This document shows positions 36,154 to 44,821 of a stretch of 64,000 bases of DNA, piece by piece. The stretch comes from Leifsonia sp. AG29 (GTDB lineage Bacteria; Actinomycetota; Actinomycetes; Actinomycetales; Microbacteriaceae), in NCBI RefSeq assembly GCF_009765225.1, contig NZ_VMSF01000001.1:124001-188000 (forward strand), in the 5' to 3' direction. The notes under the pieces are model-generated. The model was not told where the DNA came from. It did not search any database and saw only the letters and a program-made list of their open reading frames with translations. The position numbers and the translations under genes were made by a program. Every line of letters starts with the position of its first letter. Position 1 is the first letter of the stretch.

Positions 36154-37008
36154 ATGACGCAGCCGGGGGTGGCCGAGTCGATTCGGCAGCGGATGGGGGA
36201 GTGCTCGCCGGCCGAGCGCAAGGTCGCCCGCGTGCTGCTCGCCTCCTACCCGTCGGCCGGTTTCGAGACGGTCGCGCGGCTCGCCGAACGGTCGGGTGTC
36301 AGCGGCCCCACGGTCGTGAGGTTCGTCACGCGGCTCGGGTACACGGGATTCCCAGACTTCCAGCGCGCGCTCCGGGAGGATCTCGACCAGCGCTCGGCGT
36401 CGCCCAGCGCGATCTTCGCGCGGGACGGCCTCCCGGGCGATCCGCACGTCGACCTCATCGAACGCGCCGGCGGTATCGCCGTCGACACGCTGCGGCGCAC
36501 ATTCGACCGGCTGGTCCCGCACGACCTCGACCGCTGCATCGGCCTGCTCGTGGAGGCGCGGCGCGTCTTCATCGCCGGCGGCCGGTACAGCGGACTGCTC
36601 GGCCAGCTGCTCGCCCAGCACCTCCAGCAGCTGCGTCCCTCCGTCAGCGTGCTCGCGCCCGAGCCGTCGGCGCGGGTGGCGCAGGTCGGCGACCTGACCA
36701 GGCACGACCTCCTCGTGGTCTTCGACTACCGGAGGTATGAGCCGCACCTCCTCGCCCTCGCGGCGCAGGCGCACCGCGCGCACCTCCCGGTCGTCCTGTT
36801 CACCGATGCGTGGCTTTCGCCGATCGCCTCCGATGCCGACGTGGTGCTGCCGAGCGAGACGGAGGCGCCGTCGCCCTTCGACGCGCTGACCCCGGTGCTC
36901 GCCCTCGTCGAGACCGTCGTCGCGGGCGTGCTGGAACGGCTCGGGCCGGCCGCGACCGAGCGCATGGCCGCGGCCGACCGCACCGCCGCAGAGCTCGGCC
37001 TGTACTGA
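36154..37008 (+). CDS. RpiR-family transcriptional regulator (HTH + SIS)
   Basis: A 284-residue regulator. ATG 36154 has CGGAGGTGCAGGC upstream; a GTG at 36091 overlapping the peptidase stop is an alternative. HTH_6 domain residues 1-80 has CSPAERKVARVLLASYPSAG and SGVSGPTVVRFVTRLGYTGF. The SIS domain (~120-260) has RRVFIAGGRYSGLLGQLLAQ. SIS domains sense sugar phosphates or amino-sugar derivatives, so the transported compound may be sugar-linked, e.g. a muropeptide-like molecule; this is inference. It probably controls the operon that it closes. Confidence 0.9.
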   Translation: MTQPGVAESIRQRMGECSPAERKVARVLLASYPSAGFETVARLAERSGVSGPTVVRFVTRLGYTGFPDFQRALREDLDQRSASPSAIFARDGLPGDPHVDLIERAGGIAVDTLRRTFDRLVPHDLDRCIGLLVEARRVFIAGGRYSGLLGQLLAQHLQQLRPSVSVLAPEPSARVAQVGDLTRHDLLVVFDYRRYEPHLLALAAQAHRAHLPVVLFTDAWLSPIASDADVVLPSETEAPSPFDALTPVLALVETVVAGVLERLGPAATERMAAADRTAAELGLY

Positions 37009-37054
37009 CCGCGCGACCGCCGCTAGGGTGGCGTCGACTGCGGGAGGAGGCCGC

Positions 37055-39379
37055 GTGCGCGTCGGGAGGTGGTTCAGCCGGCACGATCCGGGGCTGAGCG
37101 CGCTGCGTCGCGCCGGTCGCGCGGCGATCGTCATGCCGCTGCTCTTCGCCTTCGGCAGCCGGGTGGTCGGCAACCCGGACGTGGCCGTCTTCGCGGCTTT
37201 CGGCTCGCTCGCGATGCTGCTCTTCGTCGACTTCAGCGGTCTCCTGATCGAGCGGCTGCAGGCGTACCTCGCGCTGGCCGTCGCGGGTGCGGTGCTCGTG
37301 ACCCTCGGAACGCTCGCGTCCCAGCCCCCGTGGCTGTCCGCCGTGGCGATGGGCGTGGTGGGGCTCGCGGTGATGTTCGCGGGCTCGGTCAGCTCGACGC
37401 TGGCGTCGTCCAGCACGGCGCTCCTGCTGGCGTTCATCCTCCCCGTGACGCTGCACGGGAGCATCGCCTCCATCGCGCCGCGCCTGCTCGGCTGGGGCAT
37501 CGCCTCGGCCGTCGCGATCGCTGCGGCGCTCCTCCTGTGGCCGGCGCCGACGCGCGAGCCGCTGCGCGGGGCGGCGGTGGAGGCGTGCCGCGCGTCGGCC
37601 GCGCGCCTCCGGGCCGAGTCGGCGTATCTCCACGGGGGAGACCCCGCGGCGACGGAGGAGCGGGACCGGACCGCCTCCGAGGCTGCGGCCGCGATGGCGG
37701 CGCTCGGGCGCACCTTCGTCGCGACCCCCTACCGCCCGACCGGGCTGAGCGCCGCGGCGAGGACGGTCGTGCGCCTGGTGGACGAGCTCACGTGGCTGAA
37801 CACGGTCATCGACCAGTTCGACCGGTACGGGCGCATGGTCTCCTCGTCCGAGGAGCCCGCCCACGCGGCCGCGTGGCAGGTCAAGGAGGCCGCCGCCGAC
37901 GCCCTCGAAACCGGAGCGGCGCTCCTCGCCGGGCACGGCGGCGACCCGTCACCGCTCGAGACCCGTCTGGAGCGGCTCGAAGCGGCCCGAGCCTCCGTCG
38001 AGGCGGTCGCGATGTCGCACCCGCTCGCGAGCGCCGACGCCCGCGCCGCCCCGAGCCGCTCGATGGTGCGTGAGGCGATGATCGGCCTCGACCCGGCCTT
38101 CCGCGCGCAGGAACTCGCGTACGCGGTCTCGACCGTCGCGCGCAACATCGTCCTGACCGCCCGGGCCGAGCGCCGGACGTGGTGGCAGCGCGTGCTGGGC
38201 CGCCAGCCGAGCGGCCTCCCCGGCCCTGTCGCAGCGGCGGCGGAACGGGCCAGCGGATTCATCGGGCGGGACTCGGTCTGGCTGCGCAACAGCATCCGGG
38301 GGGCGATCGCGCTCGCCGTGGCCGTGCTGATCGCGAACCTGACCGGAGTCCAGCACTCGTTCTGGGTCGTCCTCGGCACGCTCTCGGTGCTGCGGTCGAA
38401 CGCGCTCAGCACCGGTCAGACGGTGCTCCGCGGAATCGCCGGGACGACCGTCGGCGTGGGGCTCGGCGCGCTCGCCGTGATCGTGATCGGCTCGAACCCG
38501 GTCGCGCTGTGGGCGGTGCTCCCGGTCGCGATCCTGGTCGCCGGGGTGGCTCCCGCGGCCATCTCCTTCGCCGCGGGGCAGGCGGCCTTCACGATCCTCC
38601 TCGTCATCCTCTTCAACATCATCGCGCCGACCGGGTGGACCGTCGGGCTCGTCCGCATCGAGGACATCGCGATCGGCTGCGCCGTCAGCCTCGGGGTCGG
38701 TGCGCTCTTCTGGCCGCGGGGCGCGTCGGCGTCGCTGCGCAAGGCGGTCGCGTCGGCGTATGCCGCCTCGATCGACTATCTGGCCGCGGCCGTCGCGGAC
38801 GGGGTCGGGACCTCGACGGTGGAGGGGCCCGGCGCCTCCGGGCGCGCCCCCGGCCGCGCGTCCGATGCGCAGACGGGAGGCGTCCGCGCAGCCGCCGCGT
38901 CGCGACGGCTCGACGACGCCTTCCGGACGTACCTCGCCGAGCGCGGGCCGAAGCAGCGGCCGCTCGCCGAGGTCGCCGCGGCCGTGACCGGCGTCGCGGG
39001 CGTCCGGCTGGCCGCCGACGCGGTCGTCGCCCTGTGGACCAGACAGTTCGACGACGACCCGGTCCGGGAGGCGGCGTCCGCCGCCATGGCGCCGAGCGTC
39101 GAGCAGCTTCGAGCCTGGTACCGCGGACTCGGGGAGTCCCTGGTCGCCGCCGGTCGCCTCCCGGCCCCCGATGCCCGCGATGGCGAGTTGGAGGGGCGGC
39201 TCGCCGACGCGCTCACCGCCGGCCGACCGGAGCCCGCGACCGCGGTCCGCATCGTCTGGACGGCCGACTACCTGGAGGCCGTGCGGCGCCTCGAATCGTC
39301 GATCGCCCTCCGCCCGCTGGTCGACGAGCCGGCGGAGGCCGAACCGCCCACCATCGAGTCCCCCAAGAGTTCGTCCTGA
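37055..39379 (+). CDS. FUSC-family membrane protein, 3' end replaced by a hairpin repeat
   Basis: A 774-residue protein. GTG 37055 follows GCGGGAGGAGGCCGC; a GTG at 37028 in frame has no site. Two similar halves: six membrane segments from AAIVMPLLFAFGSRVVGN, a soluble linker (~180-410), and a second bundle from NSIRGAIALAVAVLIANLTG with HSFWVVLGTLSVLRSNALST typical of FUSC/aromatic acid exporter-like proteins, then a C-terminal helical domain. Residues 765-774 (PTIESPKSSS) and the stop codon are encoded by the left arm and loop of the 79-bp hairpin element at 39344-39422, so the original C-terminus has been replaced. Confidence 0.87.
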   Translation: MRVGRWFSRHDPGLSALRRAGRAAIVMPLLFAFGSRVVGNPDVAVFAAFGSLAMLLFVDFSGLLIERLQAYLALAVAGAVLVTLGTLASQPPWLSAVAMGVVGLAVMFAGSVSSTLASSSTALLLAFILPVTLHGSIASIAPRLLGWGIASAVAIAAALLLWPAPTREPLRGAAVEACRASAARLRAESAYLHGGDPAATEERDRTASEAAAAMAALGRTFVATPYRPTGLSAAARTVVRLVDELTWLNTVIDQFDRYGRMVSSSEEPAHAAAWQVKEAAADALETGAALLAGHGGDPSPLETRLERLEAARASVEAVAMSHPLASADARAAPSRSMVREAMIGLDPAFRAQELAYAVSTVARNIVLTARAERRTWWQRVLGRQPSGLPGPVAAAAERASGFIGRDSVWLRNSIRGAIALAVAVLIANLTGVQHSFWVVLGTLSVLRSNALSTGQTVLRGIAGTTVGVGLGALAVIVIGSNPVALWAVLPVAILVAGVAPAAISFAAGQAAFTILLVILFNIIAPTGWTVGLVRIEDIAIGCAVSLGVGALFWPRGASASLRKAVASAYAASIDYLAAAVADGVGTSTVEGPGASGRAPGRASDAQTGGVRAAAASRRLDDAFRTYLAERGPKQRPLAEVAAAVTGVAGVRLAADAVVALWTRQFDDDPVREAASAAMAPSVEQLRAWYRGLGESLVAAGRLPAPDARDGELEGRLADALTAGRPEPATAVRIVWTADYLEAVRRLESSIALRPLVDEPAEAEPPTIESPKSSS

Positions 39380-39422
39380 ATGGCTGATTTTGTGAACTCT
39401 TGGGGGACTCGATGGTGGGTGG
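39344..39422. repeat. REP-like hairpin element, copy 1
   Basis: A perfect 26-bp inverted repeat: left arm 39347-39372, right arm 39394-39419, loop 21 nt, core ATCGAGTCCCCCAAGAGTTC. With flanks it spans about 79 bp. Left arm and part of the loop are read as the end of the FUSC gene (stop 39377-39379). It may also serve as a terminator. Confidence 0.85.
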
Positions 39423-39480
39423 GCGCGGCTGTTCGGGCCGGCCGCCACGTGATGCCAGCCAAGCGATAAGGAGACATGAC

Positions 39481-39846
39481 ATGCGCATCCGACAGATCGC
39501 CCAGCACGCCGATGACCTCGACCGCGCTGCCGCGTTCTACGAGAGGCTGCTGGGGCAGGCGCCGACGGCGGTGTTCGACCCTCCCGGGCTCGTCTTCTTC
39601 GCCGGCGGCGGCTCGCGCCTCCTCCTCGACCGGGTTGCGCCGAGCAGCCTCGTGTACTTCGAGGTCGACGACGTCGACGTGACGGTCGAGCGGATGCGCG
39701 AGCACACCGTCGTCACGAGCGAGCCGCACGTGATCTTCTCGCACGAGAACGACGATCTCGGCCCGGCGGGCAGCGACGAGGTGCAGGCCTTCCTCGAGGA
39801 CAGCGAGGGCAACACGATCGGCCTCATCGGCTTCCGCCAACGCTGA
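39481..39846 (+). CDS. VOC/glyoxalase-family protein
   Basis: A 121-residue protein, MRIRQIAQHADDLDRAAAFY, the glyoxalase/bleomycin-resistance fold with ERLLGQAPTAVFDPPGLVFF and PAGSDEVQAFLEDSEGNTIG, ending in the typical metal-ligand region DxxGN. AAGGAGACATGAC precedes the ATG. Substrate unknown. It lies between hairpin copies 1 and 2. Confidence 0.88.
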   Translation: MRIRQIAQHADDLDRAAAFYERLLGQAPTAVFDPPGLVFFAGGGSRLLLDRVAPSSLVYFEVDDVDVTVERMREHTVVTSEPHVIFSHENDDLGPAGSDEVQAFLEDSEGNTIGLIGFRQR

Positions 39847-39886
39847 CGCGCGCCCCGCCCCCTCCCGGCCCCGCCCCCTCCCCGCG

Positions 39887-39965
39887 CCGCCCACTATCGA
39901 GTCCCCCAAGAGTCCGTCTCAAAGGACCGATTTCGCGAACTCTCGGGGGACTCGATAGTGGGCGG
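39887..39965. repeat. REP-like hairpin element, copy 2
   Basis: Same element: left arm begins CCGCCCACTATCGAGTCCCC at 39887, right arm ends GGACTCGATAGTGGGCGG at 39965. The arms differ at two positions, loop about 20 nt. It sits 40 bp after the VOC stop. Confidence 0.82.
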
Positions 39966-39987
39966 AAACAGGGGGAGGGACGGTGAA

Positions 39988-40007
39988 CATATGATCGCAT
40001 ATGATTG
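39988..40007. promoter_or_regulatory. Direct repeat operator upstream of polyamine-type ABC operon
   Basis: CATATGATCG CATATGATTG is a tandem 10-bp repeat in an AT-rich island, 29 bp before the potA start, one turn apart. GntR/FCD-type operators look similar, but no regulator is linked. Confidence 0.5.
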
Positions 40008-40035
40008 AGCCGCCCTGAGGTCGAAGGAGACACGT

Positions 40036-41100
40036 GTGAGCACGCAGCCGGCCATCCGACTGACGCAGTTGACCAAGCAGTTCGGCTCCGTCTTCGCGGT
40101 CGACCACCTCGATCTTGAGGTGGCGCCCGGCGAGTTCTTCTCCATGCTCGGGCCGTCCGGCTCGGGCAAGACCACCGTCCTCCGCTGCATCGCCGGCTTC
40201 GAGCAGCCGACCTCCGGCACGATCGAGCTCTTCGGACAGGACGTGACCGCCAAGCCGGCCGCGGCCCGCGCCGTCAACACGGTCTTCCAGGACTACGCGC
40301 TCTTCCCGCACATGTCCGTCATCGACAACGTCGCCTACGGCCTGCGCGTGCGAGGCGTCGGCCGGTCCGAGCGTCGCAGACGGGCCCTGGAGGCGCTGGC
40401 CAAGGTGCGCCTCGACGGTTTCGCCGATCGCCGTCCCTCCCAGCTCTCGGGCGGACAGCGCCAGCGGGTGGCGCTCGCGCGCGCGACCGTCGTGCAGCCG
40501 AAGGTGCTCCTCCTCGACGAGCCGCTCGGCGCCCTCGACCTCAAGCTGCGCCAGCAGATGCAGGTCGAGCTGAAGCAGATCCAGCACGACCTGGGCATCG
40601 CCTTCATCTTCGTCACGCACGACCAGGAGGAGGCGCTCACGCTCTCCGACCGGATCGCCGTGTTCAACAACGGGAGGATCGAGCAGCTCGGCACTCCGCG
40701 CGAGCTGTACGAGAACCCGCAGTCGCGCTTCGTCGCCGACTTCGTCGGCACATCGAACCTGTTCGCCGGCGACGACGCTCGGAGCATCCTCGGCCGGGAC
40801 GGGGAGTACTCGATCCGTCCCGAGAAGCTCAGCCTGTCGACCGGCTCCCCGGCGTCCGGAGGTCCGAACGCCACGGGGACGCTGATCGAATCGGTGTACG
40901 TCGGCAGCAGCATCCGGCGGGTGGTCGACCTCGACGGAGGGCCGCGCATCTCCGTCCTGGAACGCAACGACAGCTCGCACGGTGCCGACTACGACCGCGG
41001 TACCCGGGTCCACGTGACCTGGGACGACCGCGACCTGCGCGAACTCCGGGCGTCAGACGTCGCCCGCACCGTGGGGGAAGAAGAGAGGCAACAATCATGA
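40036..41100 (+). CDS. potA: Polyamine-type ABC transporter ATP-binding protein
   Basis: A 354-residue ATPase starting GTG 40036 (GAAGGAGACACGT). Walker [19 protein letters not shown] loop NTVFQDYALFPHMSVIDNVA, signature LSGGQRQRVALARATVVQPK, Walker B VLLLDEPLGALDLK and the PotA-type Asp-rich block. The C-terminal TOBE_2 domain (~280-345) has SIRPEKLSLSTG and IRRVVDLDGGPRISVLERN. It drives the spermidine/putrescine-type transporter; opine or iron could also be substrates. Four overlapping genes follow. Confidence 0.9.
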   Translation: MSTQPAIRLTQLTKQFGSVFAVDHLDLEVAPGEFFSMLGPSGSGKTTVLRCIAGFEQPTSGTIELFGQDVTAKPAAARAVNTVFQDYALFPHMSVIDNVAYGLRVRGVGRSERRRRALEALAKVRLDGFADRRPSQLSGGQRQRVALARATVVQPKVLLLDEPLGALDLKLRQQMQVELKQIQHDLGIAFIFVTHDQEEALTLSDRIAVFNNGRIEQLGTPRELYENPQSRFVADFVGTSNLFAGDDARSILGRDGEYSIRPEKLSLSTGSPASGGPNATGTLIESVYVGSSIRRVVDLDGGPRISVLERNDSSHGADYDRGTRVHVTWDDRDLRELRASDVARTVGEEERQQS

Positions 41101-42308
41101 TCCGACGGACACACCCTGGTGCCCGGGGCGTCGCCGCCGTCGCGGCCGTCTCCGCGCTGCTGCTGGCCCTGGCCGGCTGCTCGGGAGGCGGGGGCGGCGG
41201 GAACGGCTCGGCCGGCTCCGTCCCGAACATCCCGATGGCGAAGAAGCTCGGCAGCAACGAGGGCCAGCTCAACCTCATCGTGTGGGCGGGCTACGCCGAG
41301 AACGGCTCCAACGACCCGAAGGTCGACTGGGTCACGCCATTCCAGAAGCAGACCGGCTGCCAGGTGAACGCGAAGGTGGCCGGCACCTCCGACGAGATGG
41401 TGCAGCTGATGCGCACCGGCGCGTACGACGGTGTGTCGGCGTCGGGCGACGCCTCCCTCCGCCTCGTCTACGGCGGCGAGGTCGCGCCCGTGAACACGGG
41501 CCTCGTGCCGAACTACAAGACGATCTCGAGCTTCCTGAAGGACAAGTCCTGGAACTCGGTCGACGGCCAGATGTACGGCATCCCGCACGGCTGGGGCGCG
41601 AACCTCCTCATGTACAACAAGGCCGTGGTGAGCCCGGCGCCCGACTCGTGGTCGGCCGTGTTCGACGACGCCTCGAAGTACTCGGGCAAGGTGACCGCGT
41701 ACGACTCGCCGATCTACATCGCCGACGCGGCCCTCTACCTGAAGGCGAAGGACCCGTCGCTCGGCATCAAGGACCCGTACTCGCTGACCGAGAAGCAGCT
41801 CGACGCGGCCGTGTCCCTCCTGAAGAAGCAGCGCCAGTCGGTGGGCGAGTACTGGTCGGACTACACGAAGGCCGTCCAGTCGTTCGAGTCGGGCAGCAGC
41901 GTCGTCGGCACCACCTGGCAGGTGATCGCGAACCTGATCCAGAGCGACGGCAAGGTCCAGGTGGCGACGACCATTCCCAAGGAGGGGTCGACCGGCTGGT
42001 CCGACACCTGGATGATCGCGGCCAAGGCGAAGCACCCGAACTGCATGTACCAGTGGATGAACTGGATCACGTCGCCCGAGGTGAACGCGCAGGTCGCCGA
42101 GTGGTTCGGTGAGGCCCCCGCCCAGACGCTCGCGTGCCAGCACACCCAGGACCCGACCTTCTGCGAGACGTACCACGCGACCGACGCGGCCTACGCGGCG
42201 AAGATCCACTACTGGGCGACCCCGCAGACGAAGTGCATCGACGGGAGCGGCACGAACTGCACCGCGTACAGCGAGTGGGTCAGCAAGTGGCAGGAGATCA
42301 AGGGATGA
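41097..42308 (+). CDS. Polyamine-type ABC transporter substrate-binding lipoprotein
   Basis: A 403-residue lipoprotein; signal VSALLLALAGCSGGGGGG with lipobox LALAGC. The mature part has the PotD/family-1 fold: LNLIVWAGYAENGSNDPKVD, GIPHGWGANLLMYNKAVV, AKHPNCMYQWMNWITSPEVN. It overlaps potA by ATGA. A run of Cys (CxxC-like pairs at the C-terminal region, e.g. TLACQHTQDPTFCETY and TKCIDGSGTNC) suggests two disulfides, characteristic of this subgroup. Confidence 0.9.
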   Translation: MIRRTHPGARGVAAVAAVSALLLALAGCSGGGGGGNGSAGSVPNIPMAKKLGSNEGQLNLIVWAGYAENGSNDPKVDWVTPFQKQTGCQVNAKVAGTSDEMVQLMRTGAYDGVSASGDASLRLVYGGEVAPVNTGLVPNYKTISSFLKDKSWNSVDGQMYGIPHGWGANLLMYNKAVVSPAPDSWSAVFDDASKYSGKVTAYDSPIYIADAALYLKAKDPSLGIKDPYSLTEKQLDAAVSLLKKQRQSVGEYWSDYTKAVQSFESGSSVVGTTWQVIANLIQSDGKVQVATTIPKEGSTGWSDTWMIAAKAKHPNCMYQWMNWITSPEVNAQVAEWFGEAPAQTLACQHTQDPTFCETYHATDAAYAAKIHYWATPQTKCIDGSGTNCTAYSEWVSKWQEIKG

Positions 42309-43123
42309 AAGCACGCCTGGGCTTCCTGCTCGGGCCTCCCCTCCTGTGGCTCGTCGTCATCTACCTGGGCTCGATCGCCGTCCTCCTGGTCTCGGCCTTC
42401 TGGACGGTCGACAGCTTCACGGGCGCGGTGGTGCCGACGTTCACGCTGGACAACTTCGCCACGCTGTTCAGCGACCCGGTCTACGGGACCGTCGCGCTGC
42501 GCACGCTGGGCGTCGCCATCGTGGTGACGCTGATCGACGCGGTCATCGCCTTCCCGATGGCGCTGTACATCGCGAAGGTCGCCCGGCCGAGCCGGAGGGC
42601 CATCTACCTGGTGGCCATCACCACGCCGCTGTGGGCCAGTTACCTGGTCAAGGCGTACGCGTGGCGCATCCTGCTCGAGCCGGGCGGCCCGATCGCGAGC
42701 CTGACCGGAGGCGCGACCCCGGGATTCGGCCTGACGGCGGTGATCATCACGCTGGCCTACCTGTGGCTGCCGTACATGATCATCCCCGTCTACGCCGGGT
42801 TCGACCGGGTGCCAGACTCCCTCTTCGAGGCGAGCTTCGACCTGGGGGCGTCGACGTTGCGGACCATCCGGTCCGTCGCGTTCCCCCTCGTCTTCCCCGC
42901 GATCGTCGCCGGCTCGATCTTCACCTTCGCGCTGAGTTTCGGCGACTACATCGCCGTGACGATCGTCGGAGGGAAGACGCAGCTGCTCGCGAACCTCATC
43001 TACGGCCAGCTGGTCACCGCGAACAACCAGCCGCTCGCGGCGGCGCTCTCGGTCATCCCGTTGGTCGCGGTGGTGCTCTACCTGCTCGCGGTCCGCCGGA
43101 CGGGCGCATTGGAGAACGTATGA
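42305..43123 (+). CDS. potB: Polyamine-type ABC transporter permease (PotB-like)
   Basis: A 272-residue permease with six membrane segments. The EAA loop is SLFEASFDLGASTLRTIRSV, and the segment PLWASYLVKAYAWRILLEPG is characteristic of PotB. It overlaps the substrate-binding gene (ATGA) and the next permease. Confidence 0.9.
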   Translation: MKARLGFLLGPPLLWLVVIYLGSIAVLLVSAFWTVDSFTGAVVPTFTLDNFATLFSDPVYGTVALRTLGVAIVVTLIDAVIAFPMALYIAKVARPSRRAIYLVAITTPLWASYLVKAYAWRILLEPGGPIASLTGGATPGFGLTAVIITLAYLWLPYMIIPVYAGFDRVPDSLFEASFDLGASTLRTIRSVAFPLVFPAIVAGSIFTFALSFGDYIAVTIVGGKTQLLANLIYGQLVTANNQPLAAALSVIPLVAVVLYLLAVRRTGALENV

Positions 43124-43935
43124 AACTCCTCTCGGGGCCGGCCCGGTTCGTCGTCGGGATCTGCCTGTGGGCTGGGCTCGCGGTGCTGTGGATCCCGCTC
43201 CTCCTCGTGGTGCTCAACTCGTTCAACAGCTCGCGGACGTTCGGGTTCCCTCCGGCCGGTCTCACCCTGAAGTGGTGGGTGGCCGCGCTGCACTCGAGCG
43301 GAGCCCTCGCGGCCCTCGGCACCTCCGTCGTGGCGGGGCTGTGCGCTGCGGCGATCGCGCTCATCCTGGGGACGATGGCGGCCTTCGCCGTGCAGCGGTT
43401 CGAGTTCTTCGGGCGGCAGAGCGTCAACTTCTTCGTGGTGCTGCCGCTCACCCTCCCGGGCATCGTCACCGGCATCGCGCTGGCGTCGTCGTTCACCGCG
43501 ATACTGGGGCCGATCGGGGTGACGCTCGGCCTCGCCACGGTCATCATCGGGCACGCGACGTTCTGCATCGTGATCGTCTACAACAACGTGCAGGCGCGGC
43601 TGCGGCGCATGGGCGGCTCGCTCGAGGAGGCGTCCAGCGACCTGGGCGCGCGCGGCTGGCAGACGTTCCTCTGGGTGACGCTGCCGCAGGTGCGGGGCGC
43701 CCTCGTGGCGGGCGTGCTGCTGGCGTTCGCGCTGAGCTTCGACGAGATCGTGGTGACGACGTTCACGGCGGGACCGACCGTGCAGACCCTCCCGATCTGG
43801 ATCTTCCAGAATCTGTTCCGTCCCAACCAGGCGCCCGTGGTGAACGTGGTCGCGGCCGTGCTGACGATCCTCGCGATCATCCCCGTCTGGATCTCGCAAC
43901 GCGTCGCCGGCGACTCCGTGACGAGCCGCGTCTGA
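43120..43935 (+). CDS. potC: Polyamine-type ABC transporter permease (PotC-like)
   Basis: A 271-residue permease. SFNSSRTFGFPPAGLTLKWW at the first periplasmic loop is a PotC hallmark; the EAA loop is GSLEEASSDLGARGWQTFLW. Six segments. It starts by ATGA overlap with potB and ends the operon, 50 bp before hairpin copy 3. Confidence 0.92.
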   Translation: MKLLSGPARFVVGICLWAGLAVLWIPLLLVVLNSFNSSRTFGFPPAGLTLKWWVAALHSSGALAALGTSVVAGLCAAAIALILGTMAAFAVQRFEFFGRQSVNFFVVLPLTLPGIVTGIALASSFTAILGPIGVTLGLATVIIGHATFCIVIVYNNVQARLRRMGGSLEEASSDLGARGWQTFLWVTLPQVRGALVAGVLLAFALSFDEIVVTTFTAGPTVQTLPIWIFQNLFRPNQAPVVNVVAAVLTILAIIPVWISQRVAGDSVTSRV

Positions 43936-43984
43936 CTCGCCCGCGGTGGCCGCGCCTCGTGCCTGCCTCCGCCCCCGCGCGGCT

Positions 43985-44063
43985 CCGCCCACTATCGAGT
44001 CCCCCGAGAATCCGCCTCCTAGGGCCGACTTCTTGAACTCTTGGGGGACTCGACAGCGGGGTG
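43985..44063. repeat. REP-like hairpin element, copy 3
   Basis: Left arm CCGCCCACTATCGAGTCCCC starts 43985; right arm GAACTCTTGGGGGACTCGAC ends about 44063. More degenerate pairing in the outer arm (ACTATC against GACAGC). It follows the potC stop and precedes the MOSC gene. Confidence 0.78.
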
Positions 44064-44089
44064 CGGGCCCGGTGTGGCAGGGTGAGGGC

Positions 44090-44821
44090 GTGAGCGCGAC
44101 CGTCACCGCCCTGAGGCGCTACCCCGTCAAGTCGATGGGAGGCGAGGGGCTGACGAGCGCGCAGCTCGACGCCCGCGGCTTCGCCGGCGACCGCTGGTTC
44201 GCCGTGGAGGACGCCGACGGCCGTTTCGCCTCGGGCAAGAGCACGCGCCGGTTCCGGAGGCGCGACGCCGTCTTCGGGTACGACGCCGCGACCGCGCCCG
44301 ACGGCCGCGTCGAGGTCCGCGCACTCGACGGTACGCACTTCACGGTGGGCGACGCCGCCCTCGACCGGCACCTCTCCAAGGCGATGCGAGCACCCGTCCG
44401 CGTCACCCCCGAGGCCGACGTTCCGCACCAGGACATGGGCGCCGTCTCGCTCATCGGCACGGCGACCCTCGCCTGGTGCGCCGCCCGCTGGGGCGGGAGC
44501 GCCGACCCGCGCCGCCTCCGCCCGAACATCGTGATCGACACCGATGACCCGTTCATCGAGGAGACCTGGGTGGGCGCCGAGCTCGAGATCGGCTCGGCGC
44601 GCCTCCACATCGTCGAGCGCGTGCCGCGCTGCCGCATGATCGACGTCGACCAGGACGGCGCACGCCCCGGCACGAAGTGGCTGAGGGCCCTCACCAGGGA
44701 GCGCGGCATGGCGCTCGCCGTCTACGCCGACGTCCGCAGGGCCGGCGCCATCACGCTCGGCGACAGGGTGGAGGCGCGGCCCGCTAGTCTCGGACCCGAA
44801 CCCCGAATGGAGGCGCCATGA
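44090..44821 (+). CDS. MOSC-domain protein
   Basis: A 243-residue protein. GTG 44090 (VSATVTALRRYPVKSMGGEG) agrees with the family N-terminal MOSC_N. The MOSC domain shows FRRRDAVFGYDA, RLRPNIVIDTDDPFIEETWV and the conserved cysteine in RVPRCRMIDVDQDG. Such proteins bind molybdenum cofactor or transfer sulfur. The longer frame upstream translates hairpin copy 3 and is rejected. It overlaps the DUF2510 gene by ATGA. Confidence 0.9.
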   Translation: MSATVTALRRYPVKSMGGEGLTSAQLDARGFAGDRWFAVEDADGRFASGKSTRRFRRRDAVFGYDAATAPDGRVEVRALDGTHFTVGDAALDRHLSKAMRAPVRVTPEADVPHQDMGAVSLIGTATLAWCAARWGGSADPRRLRPNIVIDTDDPFIEETWVGAELEIGSARLHIVERVPRCRMIDVDQDGARPGTKWLRALTRERGMALAVYADVRRAGAITLGDRVEARPASLGPEPRMEAP

